Shown here in pieces: positions 1-6,798 of a stretch of 24,572 nucleotides of DNA (position 1 is the first letter of the stretch; each line of letters begins with the position of its first letter). The notes under the pieces were generated by a model that worked only from the letters and a program-made list of their open reading frames with translations, was not told where the DNA came from and did not search any database. This stretch comes from Spirosomataceae bacterium. GTDB lineage: Bacteria; Bacteroidota; Bacteroidia; Cytophagales; Spirosomataceae. Both the position numbers and the translations under genes were made by a program. The stretch is taken from NCBI GenBank assembly GCA_025455795.1, contig JALOLW010000042.1, positions 1 to 24,572 on the forward strand. Reading direction: 5' to 3'.

Positions 1-72
1 ACCTGATTGACAGGCATTTGTCAAAACAATAATGCCAAACAATAAGGTGATTTTTGTGATGAATGTTTTCAT
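1..72 (-). CDS. N-terminus of a putative lipoprotein (cut by window edge)
   Basis: Reading the minus strand from an ATG at 72 gives 24 residues, MKTFITKITLLFGIIVLTNACQSG, still open at position 1. The first residues are basic, a hydrophobic stretch follows, and the segment ends in LTNAC, a good lipobox with Cys21 as the expected lipidated residue. It is therefore probably the signal peptide of an exported lipoprotein. Nothing can be said about its function because the mature part lies outside the window. It is the next gene downstream of the small lipoprotein at 91-354, 18 bases away on the same strand, so the two could be co-transcribed. Confidence 0.6.
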   Translation of the reverse strand, partial: MKTFITKITLLFGIIVLTNACQSG

Positions 73-90
73 ATTTGAGTTGATTAGTTG

Positions 91-354
91 TTAGTCGCAA
101 GTGTAGTCTTTGAGTTGTTCTTCGTAGAGTCGGCGTTGGGCGGCGGTGTAGAGGCTGCAATTGTTGATGATGTTGGTCAGCGATTTTTTGACGGCTTCGC
201 ACTTGGCTTTGTTAGTGATGTCTTTCGACCATACTTCAATCGCGGCGCTGTACTGTTCCAATTCTTTGTCACAGGCTTCGGCGGGGTCAATGACGTTGGC
301 TTTACGGCACGACAGCGCGGCCAACAAACAGCAGAAAATGAGGAGTTTTTTCAT
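91..354 (-). CDS. Small putative lipoprotein, unknown function
   Basis: This encodes 87 residues. The N-terminus MKKLLIFCCLLAALSC is a short lipoprotein signal peptide whose lipobox ends at Cys16, so the mature protein is about 71 residues and should be anchored in the envelope. The mature part is charged and probably helical. It has four further cysteines (in ACDK, KCEAV, NNCSL and the C-terminal YTCD), which could form two disulfides in the periplasm. I do not recognise the family. It lies between the edge lipoprotein and the secreted protein at 428-1117, all on the minus strand. Confidence 0.65.
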   Translation of the reverse strand: MKKLLIFCCLLAALSCRKANVIDPAEACDKELEQYSAAIEVWSKDITNKAKCEAVKKSLTNIINNCSLYTAAQRRLYEEQLKDYTCD

Positions 355-427
355 GGCAAGAGTTGGTTAAAGTTTGATGATTTTATTGTGTTGATACTCG
401 GCTAAAGTACGAACTGTAACCGTCAAT

Positions 428-1117
428 TTATTTACGCCTAAACGTGAAATTGGTCTTCATTTCACAGGTAGATTGGGTGGGTATTTGTATCCAAATAGTA
501 GCCGTACCTTTGATGAGCGTTGGTGACTTTACTTCAAACTCGTACAAAGTTTTGAACGAGGGGTTGGCCTCGGGCAACAAAAACGCGCTGTACATATTGG
601 GGGTGGTGGTAAGCCAAGGCGTGTTGGGGGGTAGCAGTTCGGCGGGCGAAAACGGCTTTTTGAAGTTTTTCAGGCCACTTTTTACGCTGGCTATGCCTTT
701 GAGTTGGCTTTCCAATGGCGGAGGACAATTTTTGGCAGTAGGCGTTTCGGTAGTGGCTTCCCAGTTGCCACTTTCGGGCTGAATGGCCTCGTCGAACGGG
801 GCAATGTTGCCTTTGGCGATGCTGGGTTCGCCTTTACCACCAAAATAGGCGTGGAGTTCGCGCGGGTTGCGTTTGCGGTCGGGATAATGCACGTCTTGGT
901 TTTGTTTATTTTTGAAGAAAACCAGCGTGCCTTTGTCTTTTTCAAACGTACCCAGGTAATTGAACATGCCGTCAAGCTGGGTGTAAGAATACTGCGTTTG
1001 GTAAAACTTGCACCCACCACCGAGTTGGCAGTAGGCCACCAGTACCTGCGCTTGGGCTTGCGAAGCAACTACTGTCACCAAAGCCGCCAATAGCCCTATT
1101 TTTTGAACGATTTTCAT
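428..1117 (-). CDS. Secreted protein of unknown function
   Basis: This encodes 229 residues starting at the ATG at 1117. An in-frame TTG twelve bases upstream could extend it, but the ATG gives a normal signal peptide, MKIVQKIGLLAALVTVVASQAQA, probably cleaved before QVLVAY. The mature protein has two cysteines in YCQLGGGCKFY, a Lys/Asp/Arg-rich middle (KNKQNQDVHYPDRKRNPRELHAYFGG), a CPPPLESQLKG segment, and ends in TFRRK. No transmembrane segment follows the signal peptide, so it is probably periplasmic or secreted. The family is not recognised. It starts 15 bases after the stop of the OmpA-domain gene, so the two probably form an operon and may act together in the envelope. Confidence 0.7.
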   Translation of the reverse strand: MKIVQKIGLLAALVTVVASQAQAQVLVAYCQLGGGCKFYQTQYSYTQLDGMFNYLGTFEKDKGTLVFFKNKQNQDVHYPDRKRNPRELHAYFGGKGEPSIAKGNIAPFDEAIQPESGNWEATTETPTAKNCPPPLESQLKGIASVKSGLKNFKKPFSPAELLPPNTPWLTTTPNMYSAFLLPEANPSFKTLYEFEVKSPTLIKGTATIWIQIPTQSTCEMKTNFTFRRK

Positions 1118-1132
1118 GAAGTTGCTCAAATT

Positions 1133-2512
1133 TTAAAGTTTCACAAACTCTACGCGGCGGTTGTTGGCTTTGCCTTCGGGGGTGGTATTGGGGGCAGCGG
1201 GTTGGGTCTCGCCTTTGCCATCGGTTTCCATGCGAGCAGCTTCAATGCCAAATTCACTTTGGAGGGCATTTTTGACCGAGGCGGCGCGGCGTTTGGAGAG
1301 GTCAAGGTTTTTGGCGTCGTCGCCGTCGGCGTCGGTATGGCCAATGATGCGCACCTTCACCGTGGCGTTTTCTTTCAGCACCGTGCCGATTTCTTTGAGC
1401 ACGCCATACGATTCGGGCTTAATTTTGTCCGAATTAACATCAAACAAAATGCCCGTTGTGCTAAACTTGCCCTCCGTAATGAGCTTGGAGCGGGTGTCGG
1501 GCGCGCCCACGGCCACGCGCAGGTTGGAAGCAAACACCGTCCCCTCGAAGAGATTAGTAGCCAAGAGCATCGAATATTTGAGCGTCGGGTCGAAGGCGCG
1601 GGGCAAATCCCAGACCTTGGTTTCGTTGATGTAAAGTCTGAACCTGGTTTTTTGCCGCCAAATAGAAATGCGATTGACCTGATTTTGCTTCCAGGCAATA
1701 GGCAGGGTGTTTTCCACAATTTTTTCGTTGCTTTTGTCAAACACCCAAACGGAACTTGTACTGCCTTTGTCGCTCGCCACGGGGTGAATATCAACGCCTA
1801 CCTGCGTGTCAGTGCTAAAATTGGGGTCGTAAGTGAGTTTGCGTTGGGCCACGGTCGGGAACGCAACCAACAATCCTGACATGTTTACCGACATTTGGTC
1901 GTTGGCCATCATGTCAAATTCGACGGTGAAGTTTTCGGGCAGTTCTTTCACAAATTCAGGAAAAAATATGCCTCGGTTGCCAAATTGAAGCCATTTGCTG
2001 TCGTTGCCGTCTATTTTTACGACTTCGCCGCTGGCGTTGGTGTTCCATTTGGCAGGAAAATCACCCACCGCATCTTGGCTGAAATCCTCGACGGCCAGTA
2101 CTTTTTCGCCCGCCACAAAATCAAATTTAGAGTACGATTTGAGGCTTTTAGGTTGGTCGTTGGCAGGTGTATTGGCCTGATTTTTAGGCGTATTGCCGCC
2201 GCGATTGCCCCCGCTTTGCCGTTCTGAATTTGGATTTTCATCCGCTTCGCTTTCTACTTCGTCCTCGGCAGAACCACGGCGGTTGTTCCCCGATTTTTTC
2301 TTCTCGTCTTTTTGGCTTTTGTCTTTTTTCTTAAAAATATTGCTTACACCTTCCTCGACTTTGTCCAAACCACGGTTGATACCTTGGTCTATCCGGCTAT
2401 TGACGCGCCCCTCTACGCTACGCTCGGCGGTGGTTTTAGGGTTTTCGACGCGAATCTGCGCTTCAGTTTGTAAAGCGACTAACAACAAAAAAGCGGCGAT
2501 TAGATTTTTCAT
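1133..2512 (-). CDS. OmpA-family envelope protein
   Basis: This encodes 459 residues from the ATG at 2512. That start is preferred over an upstream one because it begins directly with a signal peptide, MKNLIAAFLLLVALQTEA. After it comes a helical, Lys/Glu/Asn-rich low-complexity linker (about residues 40-125, KKKDKSQKDEKKK onward). A beta-rich middle region follows (about 130-340, with FTVEFDMMAN and WRQKTRFRLYINETKVWDLP) that resembles a laminin-G/jelly-roll fold. The last 106 residues form a C-terminal OmpA domain, starting ILFDVNSDKI, with the peptidoglycan-binding signature GHTDADGDDAKNLDLSKRRA and ending NNRRVEFVKL. The Asp of GHTD and the Arg of LSKRRA are the expected diaminopimelate-binding residues. 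It probably links the outer membrane or periplasm to the cell wall. The gene for the secreted protein follows after 15 bases. Confidence 0.88.
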   Translation of the reverse strand: MKNLIAAFLLLVALQTEAQIRVENPKTTAERSVEGRVNSRIDQGINRGLDKVEEGVSNIFKKKDKSQKDEKKKSGNNRRGSAEDEVESEADENPNSERQSGGNRGGNTPKNQANTPANDQPKSLKSYSKFDFVAGEKVLAVEDFSQDAVGDFPAKWNTNASGEVVKIDGNDSKWLQFGNRGIFFPEFVKELPENFTVEFDMMANDQMSVNMSGLLVAFPTVAQRKLTYDPNFSTDTQVGVDIHPVASDKGSTSSVWVFDKSNEKIVENTLPIAWKQNQVNRISIWRQKTRFRLYINETKVWDLPRAFDPTLKYSMLLATNLFEGTVFASNLRVAVGAPDTRSKLITEGKFSTTGILFDVNSDKIKPESYGVLKEIGTVLKENATVKVRIIGHTDADGDDAKNLDLSKRRAASVKNALQSEFGIEAARMETDGKGETQPAAPNTTPEGKANNRRVEFVKL

Positions 2513-2686
2513 GGGTTGACGCAAAACGTTTTGATGATGCACCAAATTTGCAGAAACAACTCAGCCCACCATTGCTACATTTTATAGAAGCCTTGTTTGA
2601 GTCAATACAAGAGCGATTTGGGTCAATGGTGTTTTGAAACATCAGTCAATTGGAGGCCTCAAAATAGATTTTGGATAGAATCAGAA

Positions 2687-2719
2687 TTTGTATTGTTTGC
2701 TAAATATTTTATATTTTTG
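2687..2719 (+). promoter_or_regulatory. Bacteroidota-type promoter of the toxin-antitoxin-like pair
   Basis: TATTTTTG at 2712-2719 matches the -7 consensus TAnnTTTG exactly. TTTG at 2687-2690 lies 21 bases upstream, as expected for the -33 element. The start ATG at 2734 is only about 15 bases past the -7 box, so the leader must be very short. Confidence 0.5.
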
Positions 2720-2733
2720 TCAAAACAACTACA

Positions 2734-2973
2734 ATGATGACACTTACCATCCCAGATGAGGTGCTTTCTGACACCAACCTTTCTCCTACTGACCTCCGAA
2801 TAGAGTTGGCGGTTTATTTGTACGATAAACAACGGCTTAGTTTGGGCAAAGCACGGAGAATAGCGGGACTTAGCTTGATTGACTTTCAAAAAGAACTCGC
2901 AAAAAGGAATGTCTATCTCCACTATGATTTGGAAGATTTACAAACCGACCTCAAAAATCTCCCTTCGTTCTAA
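2734..2973 (+). CDS. UPF0175-family putative antitoxin
   Basis: This 79-residue protein resembles the UPF0175 family. It has the pattern LTIPDEVL at the start, a central helix LRIELAVYLYDKQRLSLGKARRIAGLSLIDFQKELAKRNVYLHYDLEDLQTDL, and an acidic tail. The SLGKARRIAGLSLIDFQKEL part looks like a helix-turn-helix in which the family selects its DNA or folds with its partner. Members usually lie directly upstream of a DUF3368 PIN-like gene and are thought to be the antitoxin. Here the TAA stop at 2971-2973 is followed immediately by the ATG of that gene, which implies translational coupling. A second ATG three bases downstream (2737) is an equally possible start. Confidence 0.8.
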   Translation: MMTLTIPDEVLSDTNLSPTDLRIELAVYLYDKQRLSLGKARRIAGLSLIDFQKELAKRNVYLHYDLEDLQTDLKNLPSF

Positions 2974-3450
2974 ATGCTCGTTGTCAGCGATACTTCACCT
3001 ATAACTAATCTGATTCAAATAGATTTACTGTCTATTTTACAGCAACTTTACGGGCAGATTATCATTCCAAGTGTAGTCTATGGGGAGCTTTGTGAAATTG
3101 AATCACAAAAGATACTCATTGACAGCCAATCATGGATTCAGATTATGACTTCTCACGATGAAGCCCTCATTATGCAACTGGAAATGGATTTGGATAAAGG
3201 AGAATCTGAATCAATCGTTTTGGCTATTGAGTTGAACGCTGATTTATTGCTTATGGATGAGTCAAAAGGGCGACAAATAGCGCAAGAAATGGGACTAAAA
3301 ATTGTTGGTCTTTTGGGAACACTGCTCTTTGCGAAGCGAGAGGGCTTGATTACAGAAATAAAACCAATTATCAAAAAACTCGTCAACGACGCAGGTTTTC
3401 ATATACACCCCAAACTGCAAGCGCAGATTATACAACTCGCTGGTGAATAA
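2974..3450 (+). CDS. DUF3368 PIN-like putative toxin
   Basis: This encodes 158 residues of the DUF3368 family, a PIN-domain-like group. Acidic residues sit where a PIN ribonuclease needs them: Asp6 in VVSDTSPI, Glu38 in VVYGEL, Glu77/Glu79 in KGESESIVLA, and Asp95 in LLLMDES. The G-E-x-E-x-I-x-L-A motif is typical of the family. The length is normal. The inferred role is an RNase toxin restrained by the UPF0175 protein directly upstream. The toxin activity of this family is mostly inferred from gene pairing and fold, so the biological role (growth arrest, phage defence, or neither) is open. Confidence 0.8.
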   Translation: MLVVSDTSPITNLIQIDLLSILQQLYGQIIIPSVVYGELCEIESQKILIDSQSWIQIMTSHDEALIMQLEMDLDKGESESIVLAIELNADLLLMDESKGRQIAQEMGLKIVGLLGTLLFAKREGLITEIKPIIKKLVNDAGFHIHPKLQAQIIQLAGE

Positions 3451-3466
3451 ACAACTCGATCATTTC

Positions 3467-3485
3467 ACTCACAAGGCTTGTGAGT
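3467..3485 (+). terminator. Possible terminator after the toxin-antitoxin-like pair
   Basis: ACTCACAAG and CTTGTGAGT are perfect inverted 9-mers around a single central G, 17 bases after the DUF3368 stop. In practice the loop would be larger. A short T-run (TTTT at 3488-3491) follows, so it could be a weak intrinsic terminator. Confidence 0.45.
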
Positions 3486-3548
3486 AGTTTTGACCCAAAC
3501 CCCCATTTGATACAGTCAAAAGCTATTTTGACAAACTAACCACTTGCC

Positions 3549-3582
3549 AACTTTCAGAAAGTTGCAGAACTTTCCGAAAGTT
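3549..3582. repeat. Two tandem 15-bp palindromes upstream of the sensor kinase
   Basis: AACTTTCAGAAAGTT (3549-3563) and AACTTTCCGAAAGTT (3568-3582) are separated by GCAG. Each is a palindrome with an A or C centre, and the centres are 19 bases apart, about two helical turns. They end 10 bases before the kinase ATG. They could be a pair of operator sites for a dimeric regulator, or copies of a dispersed repeat. Confidence 0.7.
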
Positions 3583-3592
3583 TAATTTTCGT

Positions 3593-5557
3593 ATGTCACT
3601 CCGTTTGTTTTGGTTTGGTGTGGTTGTGAGTCTGCCTTTGCACTGTCTGGGGCAGAGCCAAACGCTACGTGTCAGTCAGTGGCAGCAGTCGCAGTATCTC
3701 AACGACTACGCCCAATGGACCGAAACAGACCTGCCCAAAACTCTCCGCGACACGGCTTCTTTTCGTTGGCAGTCGTTGTCGGTCAAGCCTCAGCCCAAGG
3801 CTCACCGCGCTTATTGGCTTCGGTTTGTGCTTTACAACGACACCGACTCGACCGAAACGATTTTTGCCAATACCTCACCCAACAATCAGCACGTCCAGTT
3901 TTTTACACAAACTCCTGATAATCAATCGAAAAAAATGGAGTCAGGTACGATACTCCCCACCTCGCGTTGGGCTTCAGAGTATTATGACAACTACATTCCG
4001 CTCAGATTGGCGGCGGGGCAAACGCTGCTTGTAAATGTGCGCGTAGCCAACCGCGCGGGCGTGTTGCCTACTTTTACGGGCATCAACGCGCCCAAACCGT
4101 CGGTCAATATTCGTCTCGAACGTGAGGCCCACCACCTCCACGCCTCCCTCCGCGACTACCGCCAAAATATGCCCGAATACCAGTATCGTTCTTGGATTCA
4201 GGGCGCGTTGTTGTTGGTGTTGCTGTTTGTAGGACTGCTGTATTGGCAATACCGCCAACGCATTTTTTTGTACTACGGAGGCTACGTGCTGGCGGGGGTA
4301 GTGTTTTCGTTGCTCAAAACCCGAGCGTACACGCCCCTTGGTCACGCGCTGGGCGAATGGCCGTTGCTCAAAGCGCACTTGATGGAGTCGGTGATGTGGT
4401 GGGGCATCGGCTCTTACTTGTTTTTTATTGTAGAACTGCTCGATTTGCCCAAAAACCACCCGCATATTCAGCGGCGGTTTCGGCAAATGGCCTTTGGCTT
4501 GACGGGCTACGGGCTGTTGTATTTGGTCTTGATGCTCCTGACCAACGACGGCGGTTTGCAGCAAATTTCGTTTTGGGGTGGGCGTATCGTGGCCATTCCC
4601 ATCTACGTGATTACGCTGCTGTGGGTAGTGCGACGGGCGCAGTCGCCGATGGTTCCCTACGTATTGGCGGCCAATGCCGTACTCGGTTTTTTCGGCATCA
4701 TAGCTTGGCTACGGGCAGGCGAAGTGATTTTGAAAGGCGTAAAACTCCCCGCCAACGTGGACGATTTGCTCACGTTGTCGTTTGCAGTGGTGATGGAAAT
4801 ACTGGTGCTATCGCTGGCGTTGGCGCAGCGTTTTAGGTTGTTGGAAAAAGAAAAAACAGAGAGCCAACGGGCTTATTTTGAAGAACTTGAGGCCAAAGCT
4901 GCCAACGAAAAGCGCATGGCCGAAACCGAAATGCTGGCCTTGCGGAGTCAGATGAATCCGCATTTTTTGTTCAATAGCCTCAACTCGCTCGAATACCTCA
5001 TCGTGGCCCACGACGAGGCCAAAGCCACGCAGTATTTGGCCAAATTTTCCAAACTCCTCCGCATGACGCTCACGCACTCACGCGAGGATGCCATCTCACT
5101 TGCCGACGAACTGACGGCCTTGCGTTACTATTTAGAAATCGAAGCCACGCGCTTGGGCGAGGGTTTTTCGTACAGCATCGAAGTTGCCAAAGAAATTGAT
5201 TTAGATTCGGTCATGATTCCGCCGCTGTTGTTGCAGCCTTTTGTCGAAAACGCCATCTGGCACGGCCTCATGCCCAGCCACCAACCCGACAAACGCCTCA
5301 CTGTCAAGATAGCCCAAAAATTAGCCGACCAACTCGAATTTGAGATTGAAGACAACGGCATCGGTCTCCAACAAGCCACCGAACTCCGCAACCGCTCTAC
5401 CATGAAGCGCAAATCGTACGGCATGGAAATAACGCAGCGACGCATCGAACTTTTCAACCGCACTTATCCCAATCAACTCCATATCGAAGTATTTGATTTG
5501 CAAAAAGACAGCCGCACGGGAACACTCGTGAGAATAGGGTACAAGAGCTATATTTGA
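3593..5557 (+). CDS. 7TM LytS-type sensor histidine kinase
   Basis: This encodes 654 residues. A signal peptide (about 1-20, ending CLGQ) leads into an extracellular domain (about 25-170) resembling 7TMR-DISMED2. Several membrane helices follow between about 203 and 410, starting WIQGALLLVLLFVGLLYW. A short coiled coil (about 413-447) leads to a His_kinase domain (PF06580 type) with LRSQMNPHFLFNSLNSLEYLI, in which His457 is the likely phosphorylation site. Further on are PPLLLQPFVENAIWHGL (N box) and DNGIGL (G box). This layout is typical of Bacteroidota LytS-like sensors paired with LytTR regulators. The partner gene starts 40 bases downstream, so they form an operon. The signal sensed is unknown; the 7TMR-DISM module suggests a small ligand. 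Confidence 0.92.
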   Translation: MSLRLFWFGVVVSLPLHCLGQSQTLRVSQWQQSQYLNDYAQWTETDLPKTLRDTASFRWQSLSVKPQPKAHRAYWLRFVLYNDTDSTETIFANTSPNNQHVQFFTQTPDNQSKKMESGTILPTSRWASEYYDNYIPLRLAAGQTLLVNVRVANRAGVLPTFTGINAPKPSVNIRLEREAHHLHASLRDYRQNMPEYQYRSWIQGALLLVLLFVGLLYWQYRQRIFLYYGGYVLAGVVFSLLKTRAYTPLGHALGEWPLLKAHLMESVMWWGIGSYLFFIVELLDLPKNHPHIQRRFRQMAFGLTGYGLLYLVLMLLTNDGGLQQISFWGGRIVAIPIYVITLLWVVRRAQSPMVPYVLAANAVLGFFGIIAWLRAGEVILKGVKLPANVDDLLTLSFAVVMEILVLSLALAQRFRLLEKEKTESQRAYFEELEAKAANEKRMAETEMLALRSQMNPHFLFNSLNSLEYLIVAHDEAKATQYLAKFSKLLRMTLTHSREDAISLADELTALRYYLEIEATRLGEGFSYSIEVAKEIDLDSVMIPPLLLQPFVENAIWHGLMPSHQPDKRLTVKIAQKLADQLEFEIEDNGIGLQQATELRNRSTMKRKSYGMEITQRRIELFNRTYPNQLHIEVFDLQKDSRTGTLVRIGYKSYI

Positions 5558-5597
5558 AACCTAAATAGAACATCCGTGTTTCAACAATACAACAACT

Positions 5598-6350
5598 ATG
5601 ATTCGCGCTATTTTGATAGATGATGAAAAACCCGCTACGGAACTGCTCGAAATGAAGCTCCGCCGCCTCAATATGGACGTAGAAATAGTGGCCAAATTTA
5701 ACCAACCCGAGGCCGCTGTCGAGTACCTCCGCACGGCTACTTTCGACCTGCTTTTTTTGGACATCGAAATGCCCCGACTCAACGGTTTCGACCTGTTGGC
5801 GCAGTTTGAACAGTATCATTTTGACGTAATTTTTACTACTGCTTACGACCAATACGCCATTCGGGCGTTTCGGGTGAGTGCGTTGAGTTATTTGCTCAAA
5901 CCCATCGAAGAACATGACCTGCGCGAGGCCCTGACGCGCTGGCAACAAAAACAAGTAAAGCAACTACAAGCACCTCAATTACAGTCACTTCAAGCCCATC
6001 TCAATCCTTCACTGCCGCAAACACGCCTCGCCTTACCCACGCACGAAGGCCACGAAATCATCGAAATCGGTCAAATCATACGCTGCATGGCTGATGCGAG
6101 CTACACGCATTTCTACATGAAAAACGGCCAACAACTGCTCATCTGTCGCACGCTCAAAGAAGTAGAACAAGCCCTCGAACCAAGCGGGTTTGTGCGAGTG
6201 CATTTGTCGCATCTCATCAATCCACAATACCTCAAAAAAATAGTGAAGCAAGAGGGCGGCTACCTGCTCATGACCGACGGCGCACAGGTACCTGTCACCA
6301 AGCAAAAGCGCGACTGGCTCGTCGAGCAGTTTCGGAACTTGGGGCGGTAG
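5598..6350 (+). CDS. LytTR-family response regulator
   Basis: This encodes 250 residues. An N-terminal receiver domain (about 1-115) has the acidic pocket IDDE at 8-10, the phosphoacceptor Asp55 in LLFLDIEMPRLNGFDLL, Thr80/81 in FTTAYD, and Lys101 in YLLKPIEEHDL. After a Gln-rich linker (about 115-135), a C-terminal LytTR DNA-binding domain (about 150-250) includes IIRCMADASYTHFYMKNGQQLLICRTLKEVEQAL and FVRVHLSHLINPQYLKKI. It should be phosphorylated by the kinase encoded just upstream and bind DNA as a dimer at direct repeats. Neighbouring genes give no clear hint of the regulon. Confidence 0.93.
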   Translation: MIRAILIDDEKPATELLEMKLRRLNMDVEIVAKFNQPEAAVEYLRTATFDLLFLDIEMPRLNGFDLLAQFEQYHFDVIFTTAYDQYAIRAFRVSALSYLLKPIEEHDLREALTRWQQKQVKQLQAPQLQSLQAHLNPSLPQTRLALPTHEGHEIIEIGQIIRCMADASYTHFYMKNGQQLLICRTLKEVEQALEPSGFVRVHLSHLINPQYLKKIVKQEGGYLLMTDGAQVPVTKQKRDWLVEQFRNLGR

Positions 6351-6380
6351 GAGTCGCTGTCCCCCCTTTGGCATAGTCTG

Positions 6381-6457
6381 TGACTACGCCACGGTGTCAT
6401 GCGGACTCTGTCCGCCGATAGCGCAATCGGAGATTGACTGACACCGCAGCGTAGTCA
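6381..6457. repeat. Cruciform-like repeat with an outer stem and two inner hairpins
   Basis: The arms TGACTACGCCACGGTGTCA (6381-6399) and TGACACCGCAGCGTAGTCA (6439-6457) pair over 19 bases with two mismatches. Between them are two further hairpins: GCGGAC/GTCCGC (6401-6415, loop TCT) and CCGAT/ATCGG (6415-6430). The right outer arm can also form a competing local hairpin GCGTAGT/ACTACGC (6449-6467). There is no coding potential here. It may be a dispersed palindromic repeat or a structured RNA. Confidence 0.7.
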
Positions 6458-6498
6458 GAAACTACGCTGAACCCACGTTTTTGAGCCGTAACGGCAAA

Positions 6499-6535
6499 TG
6501 TTGGTGAAAAACACCGCACGGGCGGCCCCGCAACA
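6499..6535. repeat. Second nested stem-loop in the same spacer
   Basis: TGTTG (6499-6503) pairs with CAACA (6531-6535), enclosing GGTG/CACC (6503-6515, loop AAAAA) and a G/C-rich segment, GCGGCCCCGC. The nesting resembles that of the element at 6381-6457, but the stems are short and the assignment is weaker. Confidence 0.4.
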
Positions 6536-6596
6536 GCGACAGAGAATACTGACATATACGAAAGGTTGTTGGTCAAATTGGAATGTTTTTAGCTGT

Positions 6597-6633
6597 TGGA
6601 CGACACCATCGCTTGAAGCGATGGTGTCGTCCA
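6597..6633. repeat. Near-perfect 37-bp palindrome
   Basis: TGGACGACACCATCGCTT (6597-6614) is followed by one G and then its exact reverse complement (6616-6633). The perfect 18-bp arms make this the strongest inverted repeat in the window outside terminators. No T-run follows, so it is not a standard terminator. The palindrome sits in the 448-base gene-free spacer upstream of the Rpn-family gene. Confidence 0.85.
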
Positions 6634-6739
6634 CGAAGTTATGTCGTAGTCTATAATGACTGTGATACGCCTTTTTTGTTTCTTTAGAAAACAGATGCTG
6701 ACTGACAATGAACGTTTTGCGCATGTGTACTTGACAACT

Positions 6740-6773
6740 TTTGGGGTCATATCAGTCCAAAAGCGTATCTTTG
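6740..6773 (+). promoter_or_regulatory. Promoter of the Rpn-family gene
   Basis: TATCTTTG at 6766-6773 is an exact TAnnTTTG -7 box, with TTTG at 6740-6743 lying 22 bases upstream. The ATG at 6799 follows 25 bases later. The position and orientation fit the Rpn gene only. Confidence 0.6.
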
Positions 6774-6798
6774 CTGAACAAATGTAAACCGAGTAGAG

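Noticed and set aside
1103..1879. 258-codon plus-strand frame opposite the OmpA-family gene
   Set aside because: The OmpA signature and signal peptide are on the minus strand, and the plus frame has no family features.
5554..5584. TTGAAAC/GTTTCAA inverted repeat between kinase and LytTR regulator
   Set aside because: Only seven pairs around a 17-base loop with no T-run; unlikely to terminate transcription in this operon.
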